Shown here piece after piece: positions 55,214 to 64,000 of a stretch of 64,000 nt of DNA. The notes under the pieces are model-generated. The model was not told where the DNA came from, made no database searches, and saw only the letters and a list, made by a program, of their open reading frames with translations. Every line of letters begins with the position of its first letter. Position 1 is the stretch's first letter. Source of the stretch: Nostoc sp. 'Peltigera membranacea cyanobiont' N6 (lineage in GTDB: Bacteria; Cyanobacteriota; Cyanobacteriia; Cyanobacteriales; Nostocaceae); assembly GCF_002949735.1 (NCBI RefSeq), contig NZ_CP026681.1, forward strand, positions 7,904,501 to 7,968,500, in the 5' to 3' direction. A program made the translations under genes and the position numbers.

Positions 55214-57445
55214 TTATACAGAGCTTTTGTCAGGAATACGTTTTTGTGGCTTTACCTCTTTTGTCAAATCTTGATGAGTAAAGTATTCTTTAGCATAGTT
55301 GAAATAACTACTAGATTCATTTTTATCAATGATACCATTCACAACTAAACCTAAGACGTTGTAACTGGATCTCTCTAGCATTTCTTGGGCAGCAGCAGCA
55401 CTGTTAGAATCAATCACTCCAGGTCTGGCTACTAATAAAATCCCATCAGTCATTTGACTTAAAGTCAAAGCATCGGCTGCTAAAAGGAGTGGAGGAGCAT
55501 CAATAATTACAACATCATAGTTATGTTGAGATGAAGAATTTTCAATTAGTGATGCCATGCGTTTCGAGTCAAGCAAAGCAAGTGGGTTGGGAGGTCTGAC
55601 TCCAGCAGTTAAAACATCAAGGTTATCCATTACCTTAGATATAGCCATATTAAATTCAACTTGACCTACAAGAACCTCACTTAAACCGACTGCATTGCTT
55701 AGTTGCCAGAAATGATGCTGAGAAGGAACTCGCATATCTGCATCAATTAGTAAAACTTGACGTCCTAGTTGAGCGATCGCAGCAGCCAAATTAGCTGAAA
55801 CTGTAGACTTGCCTTCTTTAGGAACTGCGCTAGTTACCACAATAGTTTTGAGTGCTTTATCTGAACTCAGAAATTTCAGATTGGCTTGAATCATTCGGTA
55901 CATTTCGCTCGTTAAAGAGTAGGGCGTATCTCTGACGGCAACTGTTTGAGTTGGTAATTCTAAATTTGAGTAACGGGAGCGAACCTTTTTAACAGACAAA
56001 GGAACAATTCCCAGCAAAGTATATCCAAATACATCTCTAACTTCTCTAAGTGTTTTTAGAGATTTATCTCTCATAGCTAGGAATAGCACAGTTGTAGTGG
56101 CAAAAAACAAACCGAACATAACTCCTAGCACCAAAACAATTATCTTCTTGACTACTATTGGATCTTTAGGCACTAAAGCCTGAGCAATAATCCGAGAACT
56201 GGCTGTATTTGTGTTCTCAACTAATTGTAATTCTTGAACCTTTTTCAACAGAGTTTGATAGGTCGATTCTGCGACTTCAACTTTCCGTTCTAACTCCCGC
56301 TGATTTTGTGCCAACTGGGGTATGAGTTTCACCCGTTGTTCGTAGCTAGAACGAGAATTATATAGAGACGAGAGTCTTTTTGTTAACCCAAATCGCTGTA
56401 TTTCTGACTGCAAAAAGTTTTGTATCAAACCTTGTCTAAGTTCTCCAATCTGCAATAAGCTCTGAGGAACTTGTGTTTGATTGCCAATAGTCTGACCAAT
56501 TTGCTGTTGCAGGAGAGATTTTAAATTAGCTTTTTTTGCTTCTAGGTTAATAATTACAGGATTGTCATCTAGGAAACGGCTGTGCTCAATCGCTAACTGC
56601 CGATCGGTTTCTTGAAGTTGTACAAGAACTCCCTGTACAGCAGGTGACTGACTTAAGGCACTGACAGCGATCGCTTGCTGAGAATTTAGCTCTACTTTTT
56701 GGCGCAGTTCATTGGTTTGGGCGTTTATCTCATCCAGTTGAGCCTTGACAGTATTCATTTCATTGTCTAGATTTCCAATAGTTGCAACAGCTGACTTTGT
56801 CTCCTCTGATAAATCTGCAATCTGATGCTTTTGTTTAAATATACGTAGCGCTACTTCCGCATTGTTAACAGCAGCTTGAGTTTTAGGAAGCTGCTTGGCC
56901 ATAAATTGACGAGTTGCTGCTGCCTCAGAGCGATTTGTCAGAATATCATTTTCTAAATACAAATTCATCACTGTGTTGACTACTGCTGCTGCTTCTTCTG
57001 GGTCATGGCTGCTATAGGTAATTCGCAATACATCTGTCCCACCAACAATTTTTAGAGTTAGGGATTTTTGTAGCGCTTTTACTTCCAGAGGTTTATCTTC
57101 TTTATCTTTGAGTTTTAGTTTGTCTATTGCCCGCTGCAATAAGCTAGGAGAAGTAATAACTTCTATCTGAGTGCTTACAGGATTTTGAGTTGCGACCAAA
57201 GCTTTTAAATCTCCTGAGTCACCTCCTTCAGAGGAACCAGGGGAAAGATTACTTCCTGCTACTTTAAAAGAGGGAACTCTGAATAAAAGTTTTCCTTCAG
57301 CTTCATAAGATGGCTTCATAAATGTTGTGGATATAGCACTCAGCATAACTGTACCCACAAAGATACCGACAGCCGGTATCCACCATCGTTTTAATATCAA
57401 TAGGTAACGATTAAGGTCTAAATCAATAGATTCTCTAGATTCCAT
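55214..57445 (-). CDS. Wzc-like polysaccharide co-polymerase and tyrosine kinase
   Basis: 743 residues. The N-terminal Wzz-type chain-length domain has two transmembrane helices (about 20-40 and 430-450) around a long periplasmic coiled coil. The C-terminal BY-kinase has Walker A AVPKEGKSTVSA (about 540), Walker A' VLLIDADMR and Walker B VVIIDAPPLL. A modest tyrosine cluster (SSSYFNYAKEYF) in the last 35 residues may be the autophosphorylation site, fewer tyrosines than in E. coli Wzc. It controls polymer length and export with the Wza-like protein at 50800. Confidence 0.94.
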   Translation of the reverse strand: MESRESIDLDLNRYLLILKRWWIPAVGIFVGTVMLSAISTTFMKPSYEAEGKLLFRVPSFKVAGSNLSPGSSEGGDSGDLKALVATQNPVSTQIEVITSPSLLQRAIDKLKLKDKEDKPLEVKALQKSLTLKIVGGTDVLRITYSSHDPEEAAAVVNTVMNLYLENDILTNRSEAAATRQFMAKQLPKTQAAVNNAEVALRIFKQKHQIADLSEETKSAVATIGNLDNEMNTVKAQLDEINAQTNELRQKVELNSQQAIAVSALSQSPAVQGVLVQLQETDRQLAIEHSRFLDDNPVIINLEAKKANLKSLLQQQIGQTIGNQTQVPQSLLQIGELRQGLIQNFLQSEIQRFGLTKRLSSLYNSRSSYEQRVKLIPQLAQNQRELERKVEVAESTYQTLLKKVQELQLVENTNTASSRIIAQALVPKDPIVVKKIIVLVLGVMFGLFFATTTVLFLAMRDKSLKTLREVRDVFGYTLLGIVPLSVKKVRSRYSNLELPTQTVAVRDTPYSLTSEMYRMIQANLKFLSSDKALKTIVVTSAVPKEGKSTVSANLAAAIAQLGRQVLLIDADMRVPSQHHFWQLSNAVGLSEVLVGQVEFNMAISKVMDNLDVLTAGVRPPNPLALLDSKRMASLIENSSSQHNYDVVIIDAPPLLLAADALTLSQMTDGILLVARPGVIDSNSAAAAQEMLERSSYNVLGLVVNGIIDKNESSSYFNYAKEYFTHQDLTKEVKPQKRIPDKSSV

Positions 57446-58060
57446 AGATTTTTCTGAGATAAATCTTCAAAAGTACAGGTTTTAAGCAAGAAACTCAATA
57501 TTGCTCTACTTAGAGTAGCGACAAAGCACACCTATTAACTAAGAGTGATACTATTTTACAATATGACATATAGTATAGACTATTTAACTCTAAAAACCTG
57601 AAATCGTTTCCAGGCTTCGGTTTCGGGAATCTGATAGTTAATAATTGGGAGTCTTGAGGAGCATAATTAAAAGTACATACAATACTAGTTAATGCTGATT
57701 TTTGCTTCCATTAACTCTCTTTCATCAAAGTATGGTGAGATATTGAGTCTTTTTGGCTGTATTCTCAAAATTCTTGTTTGGAATCAAGCATAGATAAACA
57801 AGGCTTTCAAGATTATCTAACGATAGTAATAAAAGAGTGCCAATCCAAACAAATTTCAGGAAAAAACCTGTTATCTAAGTAAGTTGGCACAATATAAAAT
57901 TATATGAAGAAAGATAAACTTGGCTAAAATCCTCTTTCTTTCTTATTGCAACTATAAATATTTACACTGATATACTTAGTGTTTTTTATTACTATCGTCA
58001 GATAAATATCTAAAACCTTGTTCCAAGTATATTTTCACGATATTTCTATCTGCCGTGTTG
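57446..58060. other. Leader of the Wzc-like gene and 3' end of the glycosyltransferase operon
   Basis: AT-rich with no gene. A small hairpin CAGG-AAAAAA-CCTG near 57857-57872 may act as a weak terminator. Nothing else recognised. Confidence 0.45.
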
Positions 58061-59260
58061 CTACTTATGTTGCCAGGCTTTCTCATAAGCCTCTAAGAGC
58101 TTAGGTACTTGATGTCGCCACTCTAGTTTATCCTCCATTCTTTGTCTACCTAGCTCTCCCATTTTTTGTCGGCGTTCAGTATCCTCTAGAAGTTCAAGAA
58201 TATTCTCGGCAAAATCCACCACATCATTGCCTTTAGCATAAACAGATGCTCCTTCGGCCGATCGCCTTCCTTCCAAAAGATCAAACTGAACAATGGGTTT
58301 TCCCATTGCCATGTACTCCATGATCTTATTCATAGTCGAGCGATCGTTGTAGGGCATTTTTTTATCTGGATTGGCACATATATCACAGCTAGAAAGTCGT
58401 GCCAAAAGTTCATTATCAGGAATACGCCCGGTAAATTCTACAAACTCCTTAACTCCTAACTCTTCAGATAGTGCCTGAAGCTTCTCAAACATCGGTCCAC
58501 TACCGATGAGCATAAAGTGAATATCCTGGCATTTCTTTTCATAGACAATGTAGCGTACCGATTGCAGCAGATAATCGATTCCCTCTGGTTCTCCCATAAC
58601 ACCAACATAGCCGACCAGATACTTTCGACCTTTACGGTAGTCTGGGTTGGGTGGTACAGGTTGAAAACGGGAAAGGTCAGGCCCACTACGAACAACAAAC
58701 ACATCCTCTGGACTCTTACCTCCACGGGTAAGTGCAACTGAGAGGTAAGATTCATTCGTTGAGATAACTACATCTGCTGTGGCAAAGGTCAATCGCTCAA
58801 CTAATGAGAGTCCATAATAAAAAATGTCTCGCCTTCCATACTTAGCTTCGTACATCTCCAGATTAATATCATGGTGGTCAAATATGACTCTCACACCCTT
58901 GAAAAACTTGAACCATCCTGCCACCAAAAACAGTAAATCTGGAGGATTGCAAATGTGGACAATATCAAAACCCCGCTCTTGCCATACCCGATGAGCAAGG
59001 CGAAACTCCCAAAAAACGGCTGTAGCATACTCCCGTAAATATCCTGAAACCGAACTGATATCCGGTGGCATGTCGTGGCGATAAATATGAACGCCATCGA
59101 TTACCTCGTATTCTTGTTCAAAGCCTTTACCTTTAGGACAAATCACCGAAACTTCATACCCAGCTTTTATTAAGGTGGTGGCTTCCATCCATACACGTCT
59201 GTCAAAGGGAAGTGGGAGGTTCTCGACAATAATCAGTACCCTACTACCATGCGATGCCAT
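58061..59260 (-). CDS. Glycosyltransferase family 4
   Basis: 399 residues, GT-B fold, retaining. N-terminal Rossmann domain RVLIIVENLPLPFDRRVWME (residues 6-25); C-terminal donor domain with YLVGYVGVMGEPEGIDYLL and NDRSTMNKIMEYMAMGKPIVQ, the usual GT4 nucleotide-sugar region. It adds a sugar from an activated donor to a lipid-linked chain at the inner membrane, cytoplasmic side. Its start overlaps the end of the dehydrogenase gene by 17 bases, showing tight operon coupling. Confidence 0.93.
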   Translation of the reverse strand: MASHGSRVLIIVENLPLPFDRRVWMEATTLIKAGYEVSVICPKGKGFEQEYEVIDGVHIYRHDMPPDISSVSGYLREYATAVFWEFRLAHRVWQERGFDIVHICNPPDLLFLVAGWFKFFKGVRVIFDHHDINLEMYEAKYGRRDIFYYGLSLVERLTFATADVVISTNESYLSVALTRGGKSPEDVFVVRSGPDLSRFQPVPPNPDYRKGRKYLVGYVGVMGEPEGIDYLLQSVRYIVYEKKCQDIHFMLIGSGPMFEKLQALSEELGVKEFVEFTGRIPDNELLARLSSCDICANPDKKMPYNDRSTMNKIMEYMAMGKPIVQFDLLEGRRSAEGASVYAKGNDVVDFAENILELLEDTERRQKMGELGRQRMEDKLEWRHQVPKLLEAYEKAWQHK

Positions 59261-60545
59261 GATAACCTAACTCCTTAGATGTTTGATTAAAGACCCCGGC
59301 TAGATCCAAAATTTGCATTTCTTTCGGGGCATCAAGTAGTACTTGGTGAAACTCTGGTGTAGCATGGGTAACTACCGCAAGCTCTGCTCCCTCCAAAGCT
59401 TGCTGGGAATTTGGCACTAGCAAACCTTCAAAATGAGGGAGATTACTCTGTATATAAGCAAGGTTGGTTCCCATTAATCGAGCTTCATACACAGCCGGGT
59501 CATAGATTTTTACCTGGCAGCCTTCTCCAATCAACCGTTTGACTAGCAGTACTGCGGGACTTTCTCTTAAATCATCTGTACCTGGTTTGAATGCCAATCC
59601 CAAAACAGCAATCTGTCTTACTCCCAGGCGTAATACCTGCTGGGCAGCCAAATCGACTTGAACGCTGTTAGTGGTTGGGAGGGCATTTAATAGAGGGACT
59701 GGTACATCCATATTTCGTGCGTGGTAAAGCAAAGCACTCAAATCTTTGGGCAGACAGGAACCACCGTAGGCAAATCCAGGACGCATGTACACAGGGGAAA
59801 TATTTAACTTTGTGTCCTGTACAATGATGTTCATTACTTCCCGTCCATCTACACCAAAAGCTTTGGCTACTCGTCCGATTTCATTAGCAAAGCCCACTTT
59901 TGCTGCGTGCCAGCAATTGGCTACATATTTAACCATTTCAGCCACAGATGGTTTGACTACAGTGAACGGTGCATCTACTGTCGCATACATCTGTCGTACT
60001 GCTGCTTCTGCCACAGGAGATTCAGTACCAATAATAGTGTAAGGTGGTTGATCGTAATCTTTGATAGCCGAACCTTCGCGTAAAAACTCTGGGTTAAATG
60101 CCAGATGTATAGAGTTATTACCTGTAATACTATCTATGAGATTCTGACACTTTTCTAAAGTTCCTGGGGGAACAGTGCTACGCAAAACAACTACATGGCT
60201 TTCAGTCTTATGGCTAGCTGCTTTGGCAATTTGTTTGCACACATTCCAAACATAAGTAAGATCGGGTTCTCCTCTCTCTATTGGAGGCGTACCAACACTA
60301 ATCAGAGAAATATTTGATGCTAGCACTGCCGCTTCAGTATCTGTAGTAGCTGTGATTAATTTAGCTGCAACTCCATCAATCAGCAATTGACTCAACCCTG
60401 GCTCTACAATGGGCGACTCTCCTTTGGCGATCAAATCTACTTTATCGGGATTTACATCTACGCCAATTACTTCATGTCCGTCTCGTGCTAAGCAAGCTGC
60501 TGTTACTGCACCGACATATCCCAAACCAAAAATGCTAATTTTCAT
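59244..60545 (-). CDS. Nucleotide-sugar 6-dehydrogenase, AlgD/Ugd family
   Basis: 433 residues. It oxidises a nucleotide hexose to a uronic acid with two NAD. N-terminal GLGYVGAVTAACLA NAD-binding motif, STVPPGT, NPEFLREGSAI, catalytic Cys264 in GGSCLPKDL and C-terminal GLAFKPGTDDLRESP. The blocks CWHAAKVGFANEIG and YMRPGFAYGGSCLPKD are closer to GDP-mannose 6-dehydrogenase (AlgD) than to classic UDP-glucose dehydrogenase, but specificity cannot be fixed from sequence. It is coupled to the downstream GT4 gene, feeding uronic acid into the polymer. Confidence 0.9.
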   Translation of the reverse strand: MKISIFGLGYVGAVTAACLARDGHEVIGVDVNPDKVDLIAKGESPIVEPGLSQLLIDGVAAKLITATTDTEAAVLASNISLISVGTPPIERGEPDLTYVWNVCKQIAKAASHKTESHVVVLRSTVPPGTLEKCQNLIDSITGNNSIHLAFNPEFLREGSAIKDYDQPPYTIIGTESPVAEAAVRQMYATVDAPFTVVKPSVAEMVKYVANCWHAAKVGFANEIGRVAKAFGVDGREVMNIIVQDTKLNISPVYMRPGFAYGGSCLPKDLSALLYHARNMDVPVPLLNALPTTNSVQVDLAAQQVLRLGVRQIAVLGLAFKPGTDDLRESPAVLLVKRLIGEGCQVKIYDPAVYEARLMGTNLAYIQSNLPHFEGLLVPNSQQALEGAELAVVTHATPEFHQVLLDAPKEMQILDLAGVFNQTSKELGYHGIAW

Positions 60546-60624
60546 ATCTATCCAGTTCTATCCAGTTGTTATTCTTTACATGAATTACAAAACAAGCCAA
60601 TAAGACGCTTTTCTTCTAGCCCAT

Positions 60625-61779
60625 TCAATTTAATACTGAGTAATATAAATCCATACAATCAACCCAATGTTTTTTTATATCTAGAGGAATAACACTTGTT
60701 CTCGCCTTCGTTCCTAAAGAAAGTCTCAAAGACTCATTTTCAATTAAAGACTTCATAGCATCTGATAATTCCTCAATATTTCCTGGATTAACTATTAATC
60801 CATTTTCACATTGACTAACTATCTCAGGGATACCTCCTACTGGTGTAACTATGACTGGTAATTCCCAAGCCATTGCTTCAAGCATTGCTAATGGGAGACC
60901 CTCATTGTAAGAAGGCAAGACAAAAACATCTGCTTGAGTTAACAGAATATCACGTTTATCTGACCCTATCCAGCCAGGTAGTTTTATATAATTTTCTAGA
61001 TTTAGAGTTTTAACTAAATTGCTTGCTTGTTCTATTTCTCCATCCCCCGCCATAATCAGACTCGATCTTGTTTTATATTCAATAGGCAAAAGAGAAAAGG
61101 CTTTTATCAAATCAAATGCTCCTTTCCGTTGACCAATTCTTCCTAAAAAAAGTAAGTTTATTTTTTCAGATAATTCAGATAATGAACGTTGTGGGACTTC
61201 ATCAGGAACTTTGACTGGATTATAAAAAACCACAACTTGCTCGGGTTTAAGACCAAGATGTTCTATGTAAAAAGTTTTCCAACTTTCTGATAAAACAATT
61301 AAGCGTTGACACTTGCAAAATACCCAACTTAGCAGTTGCTGCATCCATTTCGCCAATCCAGCGTAGAAAATATGAAATTGACTACCATGAGCATGTAAGA
61401 TTATAGGCTTCTGAAAGACCCAAGCTAAAAATGTCATAATTCCTTGTCGTAAAATACTGCCGCGCTGTGAAATTTCAAGTTGAACAATATCAACTTCTTC
61501 TATTTGTAAGATCCACAGAAACTTCCATACAGCTTTTAAAAAAACTATGACCTTAATTGCTATATTGCCTTCTTCGTGAGTGACAATATGACATATATCG
61601 ACTTCAGAAGGAGCATACTCTAAAAAAAGCTTTTCGTAATTGGAAATGCCACCCTGCTGGAGTAAGCTAGGGCCTAACAGGATAATCTTGAGACTTTTAG
61701 AGGGAAAAATAGGCTGTATTTTTTCAAGAACCGGCCTATCCTTAGTTAATATATCAACCAAAGAATTAGAGTTGCTCAT
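60625..61779 (-). CDS. Glycosyltransferase family 4
   Basis: 384 residues, GT-B fold. A short N-terminal extension precedes the Rossmann domain (LKIILLGPSLLQQGGISNYEK). The donor domain shows INLLFLGRIGQRKGAFDLI and ADVFVLPSYNEGLPLAMLEAMA with the E-x7-E motif, then VIVTPVGGIPEIV. It is the second glycosyltransferase of the locus, with a 79-bp gap to the dehydrogenase. Substrate unknown. Confidence 0.92.
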   Translation of the reverse strand: MSNSNSLVDILTKDRPVLEKIQPIFPSKSLKIILLGPSLLQQGGISNYEKLFLEYAPSEVDICHIVTHEEGNIAIKVIVFLKAVWKFLWILQIEEVDIVQLEISQRGSILRQGIMTFLAWVFQKPIILHAHGSQFHIFYAGLAKWMQQLLSWVFCKCQRLIVLSESWKTFYIEHLGLKPEQVVVFYNPVKVPDEVPQRSLSELSEKINLLFLGRIGQRKGAFDLIKAFSLLPIEYKTRSSLIMAGDGEIEQASNLVKTLNLENYIKLPGWIGSDKRDILLTQADVFVLPSYNEGLPLAMLEAMAWELPVIVTPVGGIPEIVSQCENGLIVNPGNIEELSDAMKSLIENESLRLSLGTKARTSVIPLDIKKHWVDCMDLYYSVLN

Positions 61780-61969
61780 TTTTATCTTCTTCCATAATTA
61801 AAATAATCCCATGAAATCTTATCAAAATATGATTATTTTTACATCTCCTGATGTTGAACTATTGTTGTCAGATAATACCTTTGCACCGCTCACAAACCTG
61901 TGATACCAAAATTGGTATATTCTGAATAACTATCACAAAAACAATGGCTTTAGAGCATTTTGGTAAGTT

Positions 61970-63235
61970 CTATGCTCTCAATGCATTTTTTAATGATTTT
62001 ATTTTTATTTTATGTGTCGTTCTCACTGATAAACATGCGGCCACATAGAGCATCCAAGTCAAACTATTAGATTCCAGCAAAGAAGATTCTGTAAGGCTAG
62101 CTAAAGCTATATATGTCATGTGTATAATGGGCCACATATCTAATGCTGTTTTACTACTGCGTACCCAAGCTAATCCTTGCAGATAACTGCGCCAAAACCC
62201 TAAAAAGAATAACCCTAAACCTAAAAGCCCTAAATCAAGCCAAAGAGCTAGATAACCGTTGTGTGGATGGCCTGGCATCCATCCAACTATACGCCAAATA
62301 TAGGCAGATTCACCATCCCATCCTTGCCAGAATCCGCCATAACCATAACCAAGCCAAGGATGTTTCCAAATCATATCCATTACTAGTGGCCATAAGTCTG
62401 TTCGACCAGTCAGTGTCGCATCTTTACCAATCGAGCTAAATAGGACATCAGCATCATTAGACAACCAAAAATATAAACTTTGGCTGATGGTTGCCATAAG
62501 TATTAGGGTTGGTATCATTAATCTATATGACCAACGCCAAATTTGAAAAGCAAAAAAGGCCAATATTATAATTAATAGATTAACTAGAGATGAGGTAGAA
62601 GCGGCAAGTATTAAAAGTAATATTGATAAGCTAAACCCACCCCAGAAAAGCCAACTACGTCTTTGAGTTTGATAGCCAAGCATAAAAAATATTATACTAC
62701 TAGTCACCATCCTAGCTCCAAGTCCGTTTTTGTGTGTGAATACTCCACGCCACTTTGGGCTACCAAGATCGCTTTGTATCCCGTATTTAGGCAGGGCTAA
62801 AGCAAAAACAAAACTCAGTACTATAACAATTCCAAAAGTTAAAGCAAGTAAATTTAATTGTTGTTTTAAACTATATCGAGAAGCAAAATAAACACCAAAT
62901 AAACTTGAATTAATCAGGGTAAAACTATTTTTTAATGTTGTTGACGGTGCAAAAGACCAAGTAATAGAAACAGCTGTCAATATTATTAAAGAATAAAGAA
63001 GAAGGTCTTTTTGTAAGACTAGGAAATAAAGAGTTTTCTTCCAACGTAAAACTAGTAGTAAGAAGGTAACTGTGTATAATAAGAAAAAAATAATCCGAAT
63101 CAGGGAGCCATCATATTCTATCGATTCATTCTGTCCTGCTCCTCCTGACAGCAGGACTGCAAAGATTGCCCCTGAATACATCAGCAAGGCTGCAACTGTG
63201 AATCCCTGTTCGGCAAAAATTAGTAGTTTTTTCAT
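61970..63235 (-). CDS. O-antigen ligase/Wzy-type polymerase
   Basis: 421 residues and about 10-12 transmembrane helices. The ligase/polymerase family is marked by a periplasmic loop with TGRTDLWPLVMDMIWKHPWL, GYGYGGFW and GHPHNGYLALWLDLGL, where the His and Arg residues are typical. It should polymerise repeat units or transfer them to an acceptor on the periplasmic side. It lies 7 bases from the next glycosyltransferase gene, the same transcription unit. Confidence 0.9.
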   Translation of the reverse strand: MKKLLIFAEQGFTVAALLMYSGAIFAVLLSGGAGQNESIEYDGSLIRIIFFLLYTVTFLLLVLRWKKTLYFLVLQKDLLLYSLIILTAVSITWSFAPSTTLKNSFTLINSSLFGVYFASRYSLKQQLNLLALTFGIVIVLSFVFALALPKYGIQSDLGSPKWRGVFTHKNGLGARMVTSSIIFFMLGYQTQRRSWLFWGGFSLSILLLILAASTSSLVNLLIIILAFFAFQIWRWSYRLMIPTLILMATISQSLYFWLSNDADVLFSSIGKDATLTGRTDLWPLVMDMIWKHPWLGYGYGGFWQGWDGESAYIWRIVGWMPGHPHNGYLALWLDLGLLGLGLFFLGFWRSYLQGLAWVRSSKTALDMWPIIHMTYIALASLTESSLLESNSLTWMLYVAACLSVRTTHKIKIKSLKNALRA

Positions 63236-63242
63236 AAATTAA

Positions 63243-64000
63243 CTAATATTTATTTTGCATATTTATTTCTCTTTGATAAATTTGGGCTGTTTGAGCGGCA
63301 ATATTTGACCAATTTAAATCTTGTTGGCAACGAGCAAGTGCCGCAGTTTGCATCTGTTTTTGCAAGTCGCGATCGTTTAGCAAACAAATTATCGCATCAG
63401 CTAGTGAGCGAGCATCACACGGTGGAACTAACAGCCCATCTTTTTTATGCTGAACTATCTCACTCAATCCCCCCACATCAGAAGCTACAACCAGCGTTCC
63501 CATTCCATAAGATAACGCTGCGACACCACTTTGAGATGCTTCGATGTATGGCAGAACTGTTACTGTGCTGCGTTGAAACAGATTACCTACTTCTTCAAGG
63601 GGGATAAAATCATTGATAATCTCATAGCGTTTTTCATCATAACCATTAGGGAAATAGTGCCTTATGTTTTCTCCTCTTCCAGCAATAATCAGCTTGACTT
63701 CAGGTATGGATTCAGCAATTAATGGCATAGCCTCAAGCAAATATTTCAATCCCTTATAAGGCAATATACGGCCAAAGAATAGCAAAGTATATGGTTCACG
63801 GACTTGAATATTTTGACCATCGCGACGCTGATACAAACTACCAAGTTCTCCATGAGGTAGAATATTGACTCGCTCTTGAGGTATACGAAATTGTTCAATG
63901 AGAATTTTTTTGAGTTGATGAGTATGAACAATCAATTGTTGGGAACGGTAAAAGCCAATACGTCTGCTATACTCGGAACCAAATACAGTTATATTATCTC
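63243..64000 (-). CDS. Glycosyltransferase family 4, C-terminal part (cut by window end)
   Basis: The frame stays open to the last base, reading DNITVFGSEYSRRIGFYRSQ QLIVHT before the internal TTG at 63935, so the start lies outside the window. About 252 residues are visible: the end of the acceptor domain (SEYSRRIGFYRSQQ, VHTHQLKKIL) and the donor domain (YTLLFFGRILPYKGLKYLLEAM, VTVLPYIEASQSGVAALSYGMG, VGGLSEIV). Retaining GT-B enzyme, first gene of the visible minus-strand polysaccharide unit. Confidence 0.93.
   Translation of the reverse strand, partial: DNITVFGSEYSRRIGFYRSQQLIVHTHQLKKILIEQFRIPQERVNILPHGELGSLYQRRDGQNIQVREPYTLLFFGRILPYKGLKYLLEAMPLIAESIPEVKLIIAGRGENIRHYFPNGYDEKRYEIINDFIPLEEVGNLFQRSTVTVLPYIEASQSGVAALSYGMGTLVVASDVGGLSEIVQHKKDGLLVPPCDARSLADAIICLLNDRDLQKQMQTAALARCQQDLNWSNIAAQTAQIYQREINMQNKY

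Overview
The window comes from a filamentous, Nostoc-like cyanobacterium (Nostocales). It carries core photosynthesis genes (the 3' end of psaB, psaX, ndhB), the cyanobacterial nitrogen regulator ntcA, frequent GCGATCGC (HIP1-type) sites, short tandem heptamer repeats typical of Nostoc intergenic DNA, many large histidine kinases and a sesquiterpene synthase/P450 pair of a kind described in Nostoc. No CRISPR array and no intact transposase were seen.

Layout. 1-1.4 kb: 3' part of psaB and its terminator. 1.5-3.7 kb: AT-rich accessory patch with three hypothetical genes, one with a COMM-like C-terminus, a DNA-methyltransferase scrap and a small reverse gene. 4.4-11 kb: SGNH hydrolase, DUF4864 protein, larE, a hybrid histidine kinase, a LivH/NatD-type amino-acid permease, psaX and lipA. 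11.3-27.8 kb: a signalling block. It holds a CheY-like protein, a 1893-residue Ser/Thr kinase-AAA-GAF-histidine kinase, cytochrome P450 and sesquiterpene synthase, a receiver-kinase, a FIST sensor with a bare kinase, and a MetOD1 protein with a PAS kinase. Four of these kinases share one catalytic core type with the H-box AHEINNP.

28-31.6 kb: ndhB, then a set of about 20-bp-spaced repeats ending in TGTACA beside tRNA-Val(GAC). These look like the end of a cyanobacterial Tn7-like, type V-K CRISPR-associated transposon without its body. A cobalamin riboswitch, a DUF1636 protein and cobK follow. 31.7-38.6 kb: lipoprotein esterase, small secreted and membrane proteins, a 475-residue membrane protein, an MlaE-type permease and a PotA-type ATPase. 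38.8-42.8 kb: tandem PBP2 genes. 43-50.3 kb: EcsC/DUF697-like protein, YqgF-like nuclease, DUF3084 protein, ntcA with its own NtcA box, fabI, hisB and an ABC ATPase.

50.8-64 kb: an exopolysaccharide locus. It contains a Wza-like export protein, a secreted beta-helix protein, a Wzc-like co-polymerase/kinase, three GT4 glycosyltransferases (the last cut by the window end), an AlgD-like nucleotide-sugar dehydrogenase and a Wzy/ligase-like membrane protein. Together they could make, polymerise, export and modify a uronic-acid-containing polymer. A 207-bp MITE-like element and a pair of near-palindromes lie in the large gap inside this locus.
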